Source of the DNA: Aplidium turbinatum
Lineage: Eukaryota > Chordata > Ascidiacea > Aplousobranchia > Polyclinidae
DNA length: 64,000 nucleotides
Direction: 5' to 3'
NCBI GenBank assembly: GCA_918807975.1
Contig: OU964921.1
Span: 36,482,498-36,546,497, forward strand
The notes beneath the pieces are model-generated. The model searched no databases and was not told the origin of the DNA. It was given only the letters and a program-made list of their open reading frames with translations. A program made the translations under genes and the position numbers. Each line of letters begins with the position of its first letter. Within the stretch, counting starts at the first letter, position 1. Positions 34,148 through 46,922 of this stretch are shown here, in pieces.

Positions 34148-36079
34148 ATGGCATTTTTCCCATATAATGAGCAAGCAGTTTCAGTAAACTGCTCAAAGTT
34201 ACAAATAACGAATAAAGATTTGAAAAACACAGATTCATGTTTTGCCAGTCAAAGTTTTAATAAAATTCGATCTAAACGTTTGACCTCACTTGGGACTTCG
34301 TTTGATAAATCAAACAGTTCTGATGATGATTGTTCACACGTGGAAGCTTCAAAACAAGTACAAAACCTTTCAAACTCATCTAGAAAGATTCCGTTTAGCA
34401 TCGACTCTATACTTTCAAAACAAATTTCACCTTCGAAGGAGATCGCACCTGAAACAGAAGCAAGTTTTTTTTCTTCACATGCGAAGTCAAGAACTCCTAG
34501 TGAAGACAAGAGAATATATTCACAAAGTCATGATGTTGCTCATCTTGGATCAACTCTAACCCCTAATTTTTCAAACCAATATTCCCACAACTACTCAGAA
34601 GACAACGCGACAAATTTGATGCTACCAAATACAGGACTTGGATGTTACAGCCTTCAGAACGCAATGGCAGTTTCTCATATGGCTCAGGCGTATTACTTCC
34701 AATGTGCCGCTCAGCGGAGCTCGTTTCATCCACCCAAGGACAACCTGGGCGTCTTTAATACATATCCAACGTCTTCGTTGGCCCCACCTGCAAGCAACTT
34801 CATTAATCACTCGCTAACATTTATCAATCAATCCATCAATTTTCCCTCATCTTCTTCAGATCAAAATGCAGGTAATTGGCTTGTTAAAATTATAAGTTGA
34901 AAAAAGTTTATTAAAATTTTTAAAAAAGTTGATTTGTTTCTTCATAAGCTAAGCTTATTGCCAGCGTATTTTCATTGTGGGTGTATGGGGTTAACAAGCC
35001 TAAATTTATGAATTTACCGGCGGAAATGGTAATTTCTCGTAAATTAATGAGTGCTAAGCAAGTTGTACTGTTACAGCCTAACTTCTTTGTGCAGGAACCC
35101 CTTCTTTATTTTGGTGCTACAAGAATCTTAGTAATATTAATCGTTTTGTCTTACAGAAAATGCACAACATGGTGACCAACAAAGTTTGGCTAAAGGCAAA
35201 TACGGAAGCACGGAGCAACTTCATTCTTTCTCTTCATCGCCAAGCAAACCACTGAAAACTAAGCGCAACCGAACAATCTTCACTGTGCAACAATTAGATC
35301 GTTTGGAAGAAGAATTTCTAACGAAACAATATATGGTTGGCTCCGATAGAAGCGAACTTGCTCGACAACTCAATCTAAATGAAGGCCAGGTATGCTGGTT
35401 GTGCTGTTGTCTGTTAAGTCTTGAACTCGTTTTAATCTAAAAATGAAAAGATCAACTTGTTTAGTTTGCGTTCCAAGATGAAGTAACCCATTTTGGACCC
35501 ATTGGCTTGGTGCCACAAGATCCTACGAACAGAGCAACTTATGCAGCTTCCGGCTGCGTATATACTACTGTAATAAATACCTGTAGATTGTAGAAAGACG
35601 TTTTTCATTGTAGAAACTGTTTCAAGAACTTCGTTTTCAAGCTTTCTGTAAAGTCAGAGTTGAAAGGTTTTTGCACGTCCAAAGCTGAAGGCTATACTAA
35701 AAACAATACGGAATCGGATACTTTACTGTAGATTTAACTCCACAACTCTCGCCTTAACATATGCCTGATTAATTTGCGTCTAACAAAAAATGGCTCAGCT
35801 TGAAAAGCGTTACTTAAAACAAAAAATCAAGATTGGTTTCATTTCGAAATCGATTTTGAACAAAGCTGTTTATTTTTTTAGAGTAGCCTGATAGTGATAC
35901 ATGCTTAACAAGTCCTTTCATTTCAGGTCAAAGTTTGGTTTCAAAATAGAAGAATTAAAATGCGAAAGCAAAAGCATCCAGTCGAAAGATATTCGATGTC
36001 TCTCAATAACCCAAGCTGTGGACTTGATTCTACATTTTCAAAGCTACGCGAAGAGGCAGAATCGTCTAAATACCGATGA
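34148..36079 (+). CDS. Not: Not-like homeobox transcription factor, 3 exons, 369 aa
   Basis: Exons are 34148-34871, 35157-35389 and 35927-36079, with GT/AG boundaries and consistent phases. The homeodomain occupies residues 276-335. Its first helices read [20 protein letters not shown], then [20 protein letters not shown], and the recognition helix is [33 protein letters not shown] is close to the Not/floating-head class (QLERLEKEFxKQQYMVG) known for notochord specification in chordates. W48, F49, Q50, N51 and R53 are kept, but position 56 is Met where vertebrate Not has Trp. Residues 83-89 (FSIDSIL) form an Eh1 motif that recruits Groucho repressors, as in other Not proteins. The intron between homeodomain positions 44 and 45 is common in ANTP-class genes. 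The N-terminal 240 residues are otherwise Ser/Asn-rich. A possible ATTAAA poly(A) signal is at 36907. Emx or another NK-related family is the alternative. Confidence 0.85.
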
Positions 36080-37010
36080 AAAAAGCTTTTGAATATAGAA
36101 AATTTTGAATTTTGTTTTCTTGCTTGATGTTGATTGAATTCCTTAGAATTACCCAGCTACCCCAAAAGTACTCGAACAAATATTATTGTTTTGTTCCAAT
36201 GAAAGAATTTGAAATGGTTACTGGGTTGTTTTGGTGCTTCGTAGTTCCGAGTTTACACAAAGTTTCTACCTATTTTTGCATGCTTAGAAAATTAATTTTT
36301 GAATATATGAGTTGGCTAGGTTCTAGTTTAGGGCCTAGGGGTTAAAACTAATTTTCAAATATACCATAAGTTAAATAACTTTTCCAACATTGTTTTGTCT
36401 GTTCTGTCTTTTACAGCAAATTCACGAGGATTGACATTGTCAAACCATTCACAGACATGTTAAATTTGAAAGCAAGGAACATTTTTTACCTTTTACAAAA
36501 TATAGAATCTAATCTACGTAACCTAAGTGTAATAGCTGTTTGGTTTTTTACGATACAAGCCTACTCAAAATGTGGTTAAATCGTAACACAGACTCCCCGT
36601 AACAGTTTCAACGCTTCTGCATATCTTATTTATACGTTTTGAAATGGTTGTTGAGTGTGGTGTTTCGTTTTTACACAATTATTGATATGATTGTGTTTAA
36701 TTAATAAGTGTAAGTTTTATGTTAATCAAATGTTATTTTTAAACGTGTCCCTGCAAGGTACTTCAAAAGCGCTGTCTGAGTTTTTCTTGAATCCACTTGG
36801 AAAGCTCAAACGCGAGGGCTCGCTGCTGATTTTCAAGCTGGTTTTTGTCAACCGCCTAATTTTTCTTACCGTTCAGTTATTGTAATCGATTTATTTTCGT
36901 TGCACAATTAAATACACACGTTTGCAAAATTTGTCATTTAAAAACACCGACTTTCTCTGATAATTGCAGTATCAAAGACTTGTTGTTTATTTTTTCAAAG
37001 ACTATTTTTA
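36080..37010. other. 3' flank of the homeobox gene; no further gene recognised
   Basis: AT-rich sequence likely including the 3' untranslated region of the homeobox gene. No mobile-element ends or further coding sequence are supported. Confidence 0.5.
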
Positions 37011-37011
37011 A

Positions 37012-37330
37012 AAGCCCAGTTGGTTAAGCGCTTGACTTTGTGAACAAAGACACCGCAAGGTCAAGCAGCGCTTGGTTCAGCTCTCCGAGTGTGCGCTTGA
37101 GCAACGTAAAGACTGCCTTCCATTCAGCGACACCTGGCGTGTGAAATAGTTCATAGACAACAATTAACAACACTTCTGTTACAAATGGAAAGTTTTTTCT
37201 GTCAATCTTAATGACCGGGCCTGTGTCGGAGGTTCAAAGCCTCCACAAGTATGCTAAACTGCCAGGATTAACCTTTAAAAGACAATTTCTCATTCCAGAG
37301 TTCAATCAAACTGTTAGCGAGTGGCTTAAA
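37012..37330 (+). repeat. tRNA-headed SINE (family B), contiguous copy
   Basis: Begins CCCAGTTGGTTAAGCGCTTG (tRNA-like head) and carries GGTTCAGCTC in the box B position. It then has CTGTCAATCTTAATGACCGG and CTGCCAGGATTAACC, shared with both halves of the interrupted copy at 23.5 and 27.6 kb. Confidence 0.75.
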
Positions 37331-37551
37331 GTCTGATCAAAATCTTCTAAAAATCAATGTTTCCTATTTTTCACTGCTTCGTGATGTTATAACCGATTGT
37401 GTCATGTGAGGGATGCAATGAAACATGATGATTGAACATTTTCATTCGAACTGTTGAAAATTCTGCAAAATGTGACAAATTATACCACATCTTTTGGTAT
37501 CCATGTTGCGGCGCTCTACGAATATCGTGCTTTTCAAAAGCGGGGGACGCA

Positions 37552-39162
37552 CAGGGGCGGGGGAGGGGCAGGGGGCGGATGCTCCCCTGCCCTCAATTTT
37601 TCTGCAGATGGAGGGGCAGGGGGGGCAATGGTGCCCTTTTGAAGTCATGTAAGCTACTGCACATTGTGCAATATAACAATTTCTGCTATTCGCTTTTAGC
37701 CTAATTATAATCTTTCATTTTTGTCTCAAAACACCATTTATGGCACAAAATTTTGCAACACAGTAGGCCTACAGGCCTTAAAACTCGTTTTTTTTTCGGC
37801 AGCCATCGTGGCCTACCGGGAGCTCCTTTTCGGCGGCCAAGTCTGCGTGCTTGGAGGCCAAATACAAAATAAAAATAACGATAGCACAAGTAAATATAAT
37901 TAAACTTGCAACAATGCTAAAATGATCACTTAGCGTTGTTGAAGTCTGGGCCTGGGCGACGTCCTACAATAGAATCGTTGCATCACGCAATAACTGCTTT
38001 ATTGGAATATTGTAATCCAGTACTGCGGGACCATCTAACGACACTCGTACGAGTGTCTCCAATGTGGCTGATTTTAAAGGAGTTCGCCACTCTCCTAGAA
38101 TTCTTTTTAGCAACGAAAAACAACGTTCGACATGTGTTGACGATGACGGCAAAGTAATAAAATAAGTATTTCAATGATGTGAAGGACATTACCGGTACTA
38201 AAAGAAGCATAATTTTTGCAAAATATCATCAAAAAACGTTTTCCCCTCTGATGTCAACTAACCTAGTTCTCCTTTTTAACAACGATTCAACGTCCGACAA
38301 CATCGAATCGACATAAAAACGACAATATTGCCAGCCAATGTAAATTAGCACTTCGGATTAAGACTTTGTTAAAATAAACGTCGGGAATTACAAACAAGAC
38401 TTACAGCGCTGGTGATCGCAAATGGATATATTCCATCAATAACAAATATTCCCGCACAATGCAACAGTGGCGATTATGACGCGCTGACCTATTTTTCGTC
38501 ACTCTTTGATACTACATATTTTCGGCAGTTAATCCACGATCATTCTATTACAAAATTAAATAATTGGCTAGAAGAGACCGGAGGCCAAACTTGGCCGATT
38601 GAGGAGGTAGCACCGGCGGTCATTCAAGCACTACTTAGCGGCCATGGCCACAGGCTGCTTTAAGGCTTGACAGTAGGTTACATCATTATAACATAGCATG
38701 ATGCCCTTCTTTGTATACCGGACACTTGTAGACTATCATTACTCAATACATAGTGAGCTGATAGATTAGCATTATCGCTATAAAGGTGGTGGGTCCCATA
38801 CTTGATTCAAGCTTTGGGGGATGAGAAGATAAGGTTCTCATTGTACTAAGCCTTCGGCACTAACGAGAGTAGGGTGGCCAGTTCCTTTCTCTCGGCCGCC
38901 TTTCCTTCAGCAACTACGCCCACCCAATTTATTACACCCTGGGTAGAGGTGAGCGGTGTTTGTCAACAACCAGGGTAAGCCGGGAGTCGAACCAGGTTTG
39001 CATAATTGGAAAGCCAACGCCTTATCCGCTGCGCCATCCCACTGCATTATCGCTATATTTTATCTTAAAACTTGAAAAAAAATTGGCCTTTTAGTAAACA
39101 AAAGTGCCCTTTTTTCGTAATCTTGCCCCCCCCCCCAGTCAAAAATCGTTCCGGCGCCCCTG
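37552..39162. mobile_element. hAT element with transposase C-terminal fragment, containing a SINE
   Basis: The ends are CAGGGGCGGGGGAGGGG and CGTTCCGGCGCCCCTG, with exact 8-bp duplication GGGACGCA (37544-37551 and 39163-39170). On the minus strand at 37964-38150 is HVERCFSLLKRILGEWRTPL followed by LETLVRVSLDGPAVLDYN, the hAT C-terminal dimerisation region. A second, unassigned 83-codon frame lies at 38412-38663 on the plus strand (WPIEEVAPAVIQALLSGHG). The SINE at 38808-39047 is nested inside. Confidence 0.85.
38808..39047 (-). repeat. tRNA-headed SINE (family C), good copy
   Basis: On the minus strand the head reads GATGGCGCAGCGGATAAGG (box A) and then GGTTCGACTCCC (box B) about 30 bp later, as in a tRNA. 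The body shares GTACTAAGCCTTCGG and GATGAGAAGATAAG with the older copy at 3360-3605. It is not a tRNA gene because the acceptor stem is not completed. Confidence 0.8.
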
Positions 39163-39595
39163 GGGACGCAACAGCAATAAGACCATTAGCGCGGTAGCCA
39201 TGAACGCAATATCCATTGACTAGTAGGCGCATTTGTCATGAAAAATGGTTTCGTGTTTTTTGTTGTTGTTAAAACTAAAAACTTTCTTGATTTTGTCAGA
39301 TGATGCTTTACTAACTACAGTATAAACATAAAAAAATAAGGTAGCATTTTTTTCTGTGCATTCTAATGACCTGAATTCCCACATCAAACTGGAAAAATTT
39401 CAGTTTAGCAATATTCATTTGCAGTAAAAAATATACAAAAATACTTTGTGACGTAATTACTTTGTAACAAAGTTACTTTGTGACGCACACACAGCAAGTT
39501 TATTTAACGTTTTTGATGGCAGCGAAAGACCGTAAGCGGTCACTATAGTCAGCCACCAGCCCATAACAATAAATCTCACTACACATTCATACACG

Positions 39596-39890
39596 CAGGG
39601 GCGATTTTAACTGATGGGGGCCCGGGACACTTTTAGATCGGGGGCGCGAAAAACTTTACAAGGTAATTTAAAGCCACCCACACCCTTGCCAATGCCTTTA
39701 CGCCAAGCCTAGTCGCCACCTTGTGACTAAAAATTGACCTTAAAAGAAAAAGGAGGCATTTTGAAGAAACTTCAAAGACTGAGAGGAATTAATAATAATA
39801 ACATAAAATCACATTTTTCTACGTCGGAGAACATTCAAAAGGGGGGCCAGGGCAACTGCATCCTCTGCCCACCCCCTAAATCCGGGCCTG
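39596..39890. mobile_element. hAT MITE (CAGGCCCGG family), copy 2, inverted
   Basis: The ends are CAGGGGCGATTTTAACTG and TAAATCCGGGCCTG, with exact 8-bp duplication CATACACG (39588-39595 and 39891-39898). It shares GGGGGCCCGGG and the AAAATCACATTTTTC region with the copy at 23766-24035 in opposite orientation. Confidence 0.88.
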
Positions 39891-40114
39891 CATACACGCA
39901 GGTGACAGTGTATGCTGACTAATATTTAATGATTTGTTTTCTATCAAATCTTTTGCTTTTGTACAGATTAAGTAGGCAATGGCTCAATTCATTTTGAGAG
40001 CAATTCATCTCTTCTCCATCGGCGGAAGAGTCGAGTCAGTCGACCTTGTTATTTTATTGGCAAAGTACGCGTATACGAAATGGGTTATCTTTATGGGTTG
40101 AATACTGTTTAGGG

Positions 40115-40836
40115 CAGTGTTTCTCAACCTTTTTTGGCTCAACGCCCCCTTCATGAACTGGCAAAATGTTACCGCCCCCCAACAAAAACGATTAATTACG
40201 AAAAGCGAAAAAAAATACTATTAATACTACAAAAAGTGCTCAAAGCCAAGCAGAGTGAATTACATCAAATATAGACTAGTTACCAGTCTCTAAAACCCTT
40301 ACAGCTTGTTTTACCCTAAAAGGGGATCATCAGAAAGTCCTTAAGTTATTCAAATGATTGATGATCCCCCTTTTAGGGTGAAACAGACTGTAAGGGTTTT
40401 AGAGCCTAGTAACCATATTTGATGAAAAGCAAATATATATTTGCGAGCATGAAAACAGTATAGGCCTACTGGTAGTCAGGGTGAACCTTGGGCTTGGTGA
40501 GAAAGTGCCAGTTTGTTCACATCCGGTGTAAAGCCAGTGAGAAACATTCGAAGATCACCTCTTTTGGATACCGTATGTCAAGTGGGTTTTCCTGTTTGGC
40601 AGGATATGTAGCAGAACAACACAGCTGAATCCCTTTTCCACCAGGAATGAGGTAGGAAATGCTACCACGAAGATACGAGCTCTTTGACGAAATCGTTACC
40701 CTGGGCGGTAGATAGTTTAAACCAGAACGTCCCCTAATAATCAAAACGCCCCCCTTAAGCCGAGGTAATCATATCGCCCCCCTGCAAAATCAAAACGCCT
40801 CCCGGGGGGCGGTACTGCCCCCGTTGAGAACCACTG
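40115..40836. mobile_element. hAT MITE with an internal hairpin
   Basis: The ends are CAGTGTTTCTCAACC and CGTTGAGAACCACTG. The flanks GTTTAGGG (40107-40114) and TTTTAGGG (40837-40844) are an 8-bp duplication with one mismatch. Between about 40270 and 40420 the sequence folds on itself: CTCTAAAACCCTTACAG and TACCCTAAAAGGGGATCATC pair with GATGATCCCCCTTTTAGGGT and CTGTAAGGGTTTTAGAG. No transposase is present. Confidence 0.85.
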
Positions 40837-40849
40837 TTTTAGGGTATGG

Positions 40850-43828
40850 AAATTATGATGTTGCACCATATTACAGCGGTGAGAGATTTGTAAAAAAGAT
40901 TAGCAAAGAATAAGATACTGCAATGAAATCACTTTGGTGTGATACTTTGTGGCAGCATAATACAATCAGGGCCTAGGTTACAGCACTCCGGTGAATCAAA
41001 TCGCTTAAATTGATGAAGAATATGCTTTACCGCCCTCTAGTTGCAGTATAAAATAAATAATGCCAGGAAAACATCACACCATGTAAGGGGACTATGCCAA
41101 CTTCTGTTAGAATTGGTTGATTGAATGCCAAGAAAACTCAAATTACAGTTTCACCACTACTGGCAGTAAAGAGCTTAAAGTATGTACTATTGTGCCAATA
41201 TTTTTACCCCCAAAACTTCAATCCGAAAATCTATTTTTTTTTAAATCGTGCAGAAAATAAAGAGGTATGCTTGAAGGTACGTTTAATGATGTAAGTTTAA
41301 GACAGCTTCCTCTAGGTCACTCATAAAACACGAAATTACGAATAAACGCTATAACTCTGATCCGCTAACCAGAACTGCTCTAGAGTCTACAGTAAAAAGT
41401 AACCTAACTGTGTTTACTCACACCACTTCGTACCGCAGCGAATGTGTTATAGCAAACTGTTGGAAAATAGATCTTTTATGTTATGATTGAAATATATCCA
41501 AGATAAAACAACATCAAAAAATAATCATACAGTAAACAGAATAAGTTTGTTTAAAAAGCGATGTTTCAGACTGGTAACCTACTAGTGTAGTGTACGGGTT
41601 CTGGATACAAAAGTAGTAGGTTTTAAATTTTCAAATTCTTAATTTATTTCGTTACAAAAAACGTCAACATCAAGTTAATCAAATCCTCTAAAATAATCCT
41701 AGCTTCAAGGCGTTACTTTTTCATCAGCAACCAACTTTTCACTAAGTTTTGATAGCGTGATTAAAAGTTGCAATTAGTTTGTTTTTTGTTCAAGAACATT
41801 CAAACCTAAAAGGTTTCCTATGACATAAACGCTTCCGTTATCACAAATGTCAATAGATGGATTATAAAGCCACGAAGATTAAAGGAAATTTCAAATTATT
41901 GTGCAATCCTGGTTTAAACTTTTTGATTTTTCTTCTTGCTTGTCTCGATTTGCTGTCATTCGTTTGATTGTAAGAATCAATTACCAGGGTTCAACAACTT
42001 CGAAAACCGTTTTGACCCAACAAATCTCAAAAACTTAATTTATGCAAGAAAGTGCAAACTAAGTGTCACTGAAAAGCATTTTACAGTATAGCCTACTTAT
42101 AAAAAAGTTTCTAGTCCCGAGTTTACATCCAGCAGTTCGGCTGTATTGTCATAAGTATCGCTCGACAGATAACCCATTATTATATGTCTGCTTCTACGAA
42201 GCTATTAATATTTTGACATTTCGACATATATTAAATCTAGACTAAGCAGTGAAGACTATTTCATAAATATTCACAAAAAATGATTAATCTCTAGCCGATC
42301 TATCATGCATTTAAAATAAAACCTTTGAAAGCACTGCAAATAACTGTTAGCTTATGGAAATGCAGAGACGTCGCGAGCTGCATTTGTTTGCTTATCTAAG
42401 CTTATTGTTTTAGTCGATTAATAGGCTACCAAAAATATGTTTACAAACCCAGTTCTTTCTTGTGTAAGAAATATTCATAATTCGGAAATCATTATATACA
42501 TTCAGTATTGGTCTCTCAGTCATGCACTTTCCTGGCTTTCGGGCTCAAGCACAGTTCAGGTGGCATTCTTTTATGGTTCTGATACGCTCATAAACTAAGA
42601 CTGCTGAAAAGGAACTTTGTTTTAGTGAAAACGAAATAAATTTGTTTACAATAAAAAGATAGTAAACAAAATCCCAGAAAATATATTTTAGATTGTTATA
42701 AAATATTTTTTTGTTTGTTTTAATTTTTGTTTTATAGAATCGCAGCCTAAGCTTGAATATTTACGTGTAATTTTCGACATGTCCGAGCAGTGGCAGATAG
42801 AAGAGGCGCTTGGTGATTTGCCTCTCCACAGAAGAAAAAATAATAGTCCATTTTCTCCATTTTGCAAAATTCTCCCGTTTGTTTCGCTCCAAACGTTTTT
42901 TTAACTGACGAGCGAAGAGCGAGTTTAAGGCAAAGGGATGGACTGATAGATTGCTCGTTCCATGTTTCTTATTCCTCCTTATGGTGTGGTCTCGGTGGCT
43001 AACCCAACTACATCTTTTCGTTTATTCTGAAGGAAAAGGCTTTCACTTATCGTTGCTTGTTCTCTCATTTCAATCCAGAGCAAGTTATTGATGATAACCG
43101 AAATATGATTTTCTTCTTTTCTCCAATCTTGTTTATTTTATTCATAGTCGCCCGATTGGCGTAACAGAATATTGTAAGCTGCAATGGAAAGTCTCACTTA
43201 CTGTGCGAGGTGACAAGCTGCGTGCAAACACAAAACTAACACGTCCAATTGTTTGAAACTCAGCCACAACTGAATGTAATCAGGTCCATGTTGTAATCTC
43301 ACTTCACCATTGTCGGTTTGATACAGTCAACATCTGTTTGGAAACGGTTCAGTTTTTTTCCACTTTGCTTAACTGGAGTTTGCAAGGTTGTCCTGAAGTT
43401 ATTCTTCATTGATTGAAAATAATAGGTTGACCTTTCATTTAAATAACTTTCATCACATCAAACACAAAAAATAATCAGACCCAAGCACGGCTCTTAATCG
43501 ACCAAAACGAATTAATAAAATAGGAAAAAAACGTGTCCATATTAAGCTGATCAGCCGCAATTATGTTGAAGAGTTTCAAATGTTCGCATTTATATTGCGT
43601 TACACGATTTCATGCTTCTCTGTTTTAATGGGCTACTAAATTTGCAAACAACTGCCGAGCGTGACAAGGGAGGTCAACTTTATTGTGAGGGAGTTCGAAA
43701 GAGAATTGTTTCAAAATATCTTGTTTCAGCCCATACGTTCTTATGGTTTCGTTGTCAACCCGAAACGAAAATGAAGCAAACAAGAATAGTAGAAGATAGA
43801 AAATGTCTCTAAAGTGAGTGTGGTGGCC
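40850..43828. other. No gene recognised (intergenic)
   Basis: About 3 kb of mostly AT-rich sequence. Short open frames are present but none has family-like composition or splice context that I can support. Confidence 0.55.
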
Positions 43829-43831
43829 TTA

Positions 43832-44102
43832 GGGAACGTTCAAATATTACGTAACGCCTTCGAGGGGGAGGGGGGGTTTATGCAAAGCGTTACGTTAGCG
43901 TCACATCGGGGGGGAGGGGGGTCAAGCAAAACGTTACGTAACGCTTTCGAGTACGGAATGGTAGTTTTTTGTTCTAAATTTGTAGTGAAAAAGCGTTACA
44001 TGGGGGAGGGGGGGATTGAAAAAAGCGTTACGTTGGCGTTACATGGGGGAGGGGGGGTCAAAAATTCGGAAAAAAGGCGTTACGTAATATTTGAACGTTC
44101 CC
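43832..44102. mobile_element. Harbinger-like palindromic MITE (TTA flanked)
   Basis: The ends GGGAACGTTCAAATATTACG and its complement are near-perfect for 26 bp or more, with TTA on both sides (43829-43831 and 44103-44105). The 271-bp interior alternates GCGTTACGT words with G-rich GGGGGAGGGGGG runs. A three-base TTA or TWA duplication suggests PIF/Harbinger or a related group. Confidence 0.75.
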
Positions 44103-44639
44103 TTACGCCATGTTCAGTAGCGGATCTGAAAACCTGAGGCACTATAGTCAGACAAAACAAAAATCCCAAAGGAGAATAAACAATGTAAAAACTGAGATCC
44201 TAAGAGAGCAAATTTTTATAGGGAGTGTAGGGATTTCTAGGGCCTTGTCTTTCAGAAAACATTGACACATCTCGCCTTGCCTTTTTTTTTTTGGTGTTTT
44301 ATATAAGTTATCTTTTATGTATTTTTGTGGCCCTACAAAGTTTTTTTGTGTGCAACCTGAAACGTAGATTTTGTATTTGCCTTATTTACCAAATCAAAGC
44401 AAAGTATTTGTAGAAGTTGCAGTTTAAAGTCTTGAGTTCAACCTGAAGTTGAGGTTAAAACCAGAGTTTACGTCTTTGGTTCTGAAAAGTTTTAGTTCGA
44501 TTCCAGGTCGGGTCCTATAGGCTAGCAAAGACAATTGATAGGCCCAACTTTTTGTGGACGGTATCCCAAATGCAAAATTTTGTTGCGCAGTTGCCTTGTA
44601 AGCACAATATTTGCAACAATCTTTTCGGTTTTATACCCC

Positions 44640-44915
44640 ACCCGGTGGCGCGCCCCCCTGGTATGGACCTGCTTTGGCCGACTTGGGTCAAGCTCAACAG
44701 AATCCGAACCGTAGTCGGTCGCTTCCATTCCAACATGCACAAGTGAGGTCTGGCTCCCTCATCGGCCTGCGCATGCGGCGCGGAGGAACAAACTGCTGAC
44801 CATGTCGTTCTCGAATGTCCCATCTACAAGGCACCAAATGGAACGCATGGTATAGCAAGGCTGGACGATGCTACACTCACCTGGCTCTCCACCACATGCC
44901 CTGAAATTTGATCTA
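44640..44915 (+). pseudogene. LINE ORF2 tail fragment
   Basis: Fragments read KLNRIRTVVGRFHSNMHK, a stop, then CGAEEQTADHVVLECPIYKA and DDATLTWLSTTCPEI, with frame changes between them. It is the same C-terminal zinc-knuckle region as at 18580-18800 and 57205-57478, so it is a 5'-truncated copy of that family. Confidence 0.8.
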
Positions 44916-44939
44916 GTCTCAAACGAAAGAAGAAGACCG

Positions 44940-46384
44940 TCTCTATCAAATTGTCAGACAATCACGAAAGGGTAAACGACTATTCGACGCGGCACTTTTC
45001 GACGAGGCTCTATTCGACGCGGAAACTATTGAATGCGGGAATTATTGGCCTATACAAAACTAGATACTGTAACGTTTGACTTTGGTAAATTTTTAGAAAA
45101 AATCCAAGATTTTTACACTTTTTATGATTCACTTCCCTACTTTAATTTGCATCTATTGGCCCCATATTGGGAAGAACACATAAGTAAACTAATAGTTTTA
45201 GGTATAAAAGAAATATTACAATATTATATCAACTTTAAATAATGCGAAAAAAACTTTGAAATTTTAGGGATTTTTTGAAATATTATGAAATTTCAACTCA
45301 AAAAGTGGGAAGGTTCCTGTTGTCAAAAATCGCTGAAATTTTTTGTGTGATGTTTTCTCAAACCTCCACAAGAAATATCTGCGAGAGAATGCTCAAGTCC
45401 AAAATTAGTACTTTTTCACCCCACCCTACTGCACATGCCTTAAGCCTTATATTAGGTTAGTTAGGGATAGGTTTTTGAATAAAAAAATTAAGTTGGTTTA
45501 GTTAAACTATTTAAATTCGTGCGCAGGTAGTTTGTTGCTAACTACTCAGCCGCGACCTGTCTGCGTAGCTTTCTTTGTTGAACAAGCGCAGAAGACAGCA
45601 TAGTCTGGAATATGATAAATGATGTGGTGATTAATCGAAGCAAATGTCCTTTGAAAAATTCACGTTTTTTTTTCAAAGATGAGCTAAATAAAGCCTTATC
45701 CTCCTTTTACCTCTTAGCTGGCTGCTTTTGTAAAAAAAAAAGTCTGCCATAAGCAGGTTTCCTAACCATTTGGCAACTCATTACACATTTTAAATATGAA
45801 TTGGTGCGGGATGAGTGCCCTTTGATATACAACGTATCCGCTAAATTGAGGCAATATCGACATCTTAATCTCAGTATATAAATGCCAAAGAAATTATGTT
45901 GTTTCGTTTAAACACGCATGGGCATTCACCCTGTGTCACGTGTGTGTGTCAGTGTTTACTTTTTGTGATCAGAATGCTCAATCTTATAAAGAACCGCAAC
46001 AAACAATTGCTAAGCCAAAAGATTCCTCATAAATATTAATATTTTAATCTTTGGTAATAAAGGTAATAATAGGTAATAAATAAAGTAATAAATTTTAATC
46101 TTTATTGTACAAAAGGAGAACTTAATTTGAAATAGTTAAAGGCTTAATTTCAGCCAGAGAAAGCAGGTCCCACATCCAGAACTTTCAATTTTGTAAACGA
46201 AACTTCTGATTCTGTTGGATTTGGAGGCTATCCAAGCACTGCAGTTCAGTTGCTACGCAACTTTCGATCCAATGGCGGCTATCAGGTTACAGTTTCATTG
46301 GAAAATATTGTGACCTAGGCAACAAACTTAGCAGAAGCAGGTCGTTAATATCTAGTGTACATTGTGAAGTAACTTGTTGTTTGT
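44940..46384. other. No gene recognised
   Basis: Contains a short cluster of TTCGACGCGG/TTCGACGAGG words at 44980-45035 that may be a MITE edge. The rest is AT-rich with no supported gene. Confidence 0.5.
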
Positions 46385-46579
46385 CGTATACAGGCTTACA
46401 CCCGGTGGTTGAAGATTTAGATGAAGTGGACAGGAAGGCAAGGAAGCCAATTTTCGTGTCCACCTTCAGGCATGCCTTTAAGTGTCCTGCCATAGACACA
46501 GCGGCATGCTCTTGAGCGGTGTCGAACCGGCGCCCTTTCGACTGCCGTTTCAGGGCTCTCACCACTCGGCTATGCAGCC
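46385..46579 (-). repeat. tRNA-headed SINE (family A)
   Basis: On the minus strand it begins GGCTGCATAGCCGAGTGGTG with box B CGGTTCGACACC. It ends with the CCTTGCCTTCCTGTCCACTT block, also present at 60787-60952. Confidence 0.8.
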
Positions 46580-46916
46580 GACAGTAACTAAAATAAGTCG
46601 TTAAATATCTATATTGTGAAGTAACTAAAACAGGTCGTTATACTCGTTAATATCTACATTGTAAAGTAAGCAACGATCATGCTGCGAAAAGTGAAACTCA
46701 ATCTATTGTTAAGCAGAAACGCTTAGCATCAATGGTTTTCCAGCAAACCGATCTCTTCAGAGAGGCTACATTTGAAATTCAACACCGCCAGTATTCAACT
46801 AAATAGCACACTCGCTTGCTTTATTTGAAGCATCAACCAATACACAAACTTTTCATATTTTTATTACAAAGTAACAATGGCGGCAAATTTTAAAAACACA
46901 TAAGGCATGCGTTGCC

Positions 46917-46922
46917 TTTATT
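46917..46922 (-). promoter_or_regulatory. Candidate poly(A) signal of the cationic peptide gene
   Basis: The minus strand reads AATAAA (plus strand TTTATT), about 140 bp past the stop codon at 47063. Position and sequence fit a cleavage signal; no transcript evidence is available. Confidence 0.45.

Noticed and set aside
43832-44102. CRISPR-like or tandem array suggested by repeated GCGTTACGT words
   Set aside because: The words are arranged as an inverted palindrome with TTA flanks, which is a MITE; the genome is eukaryotic.
45033-45242. 69-codon plus-strand frame
   Set aside because: Some protein-like composition but no recognisable family, no splice context and no related copy in the window.
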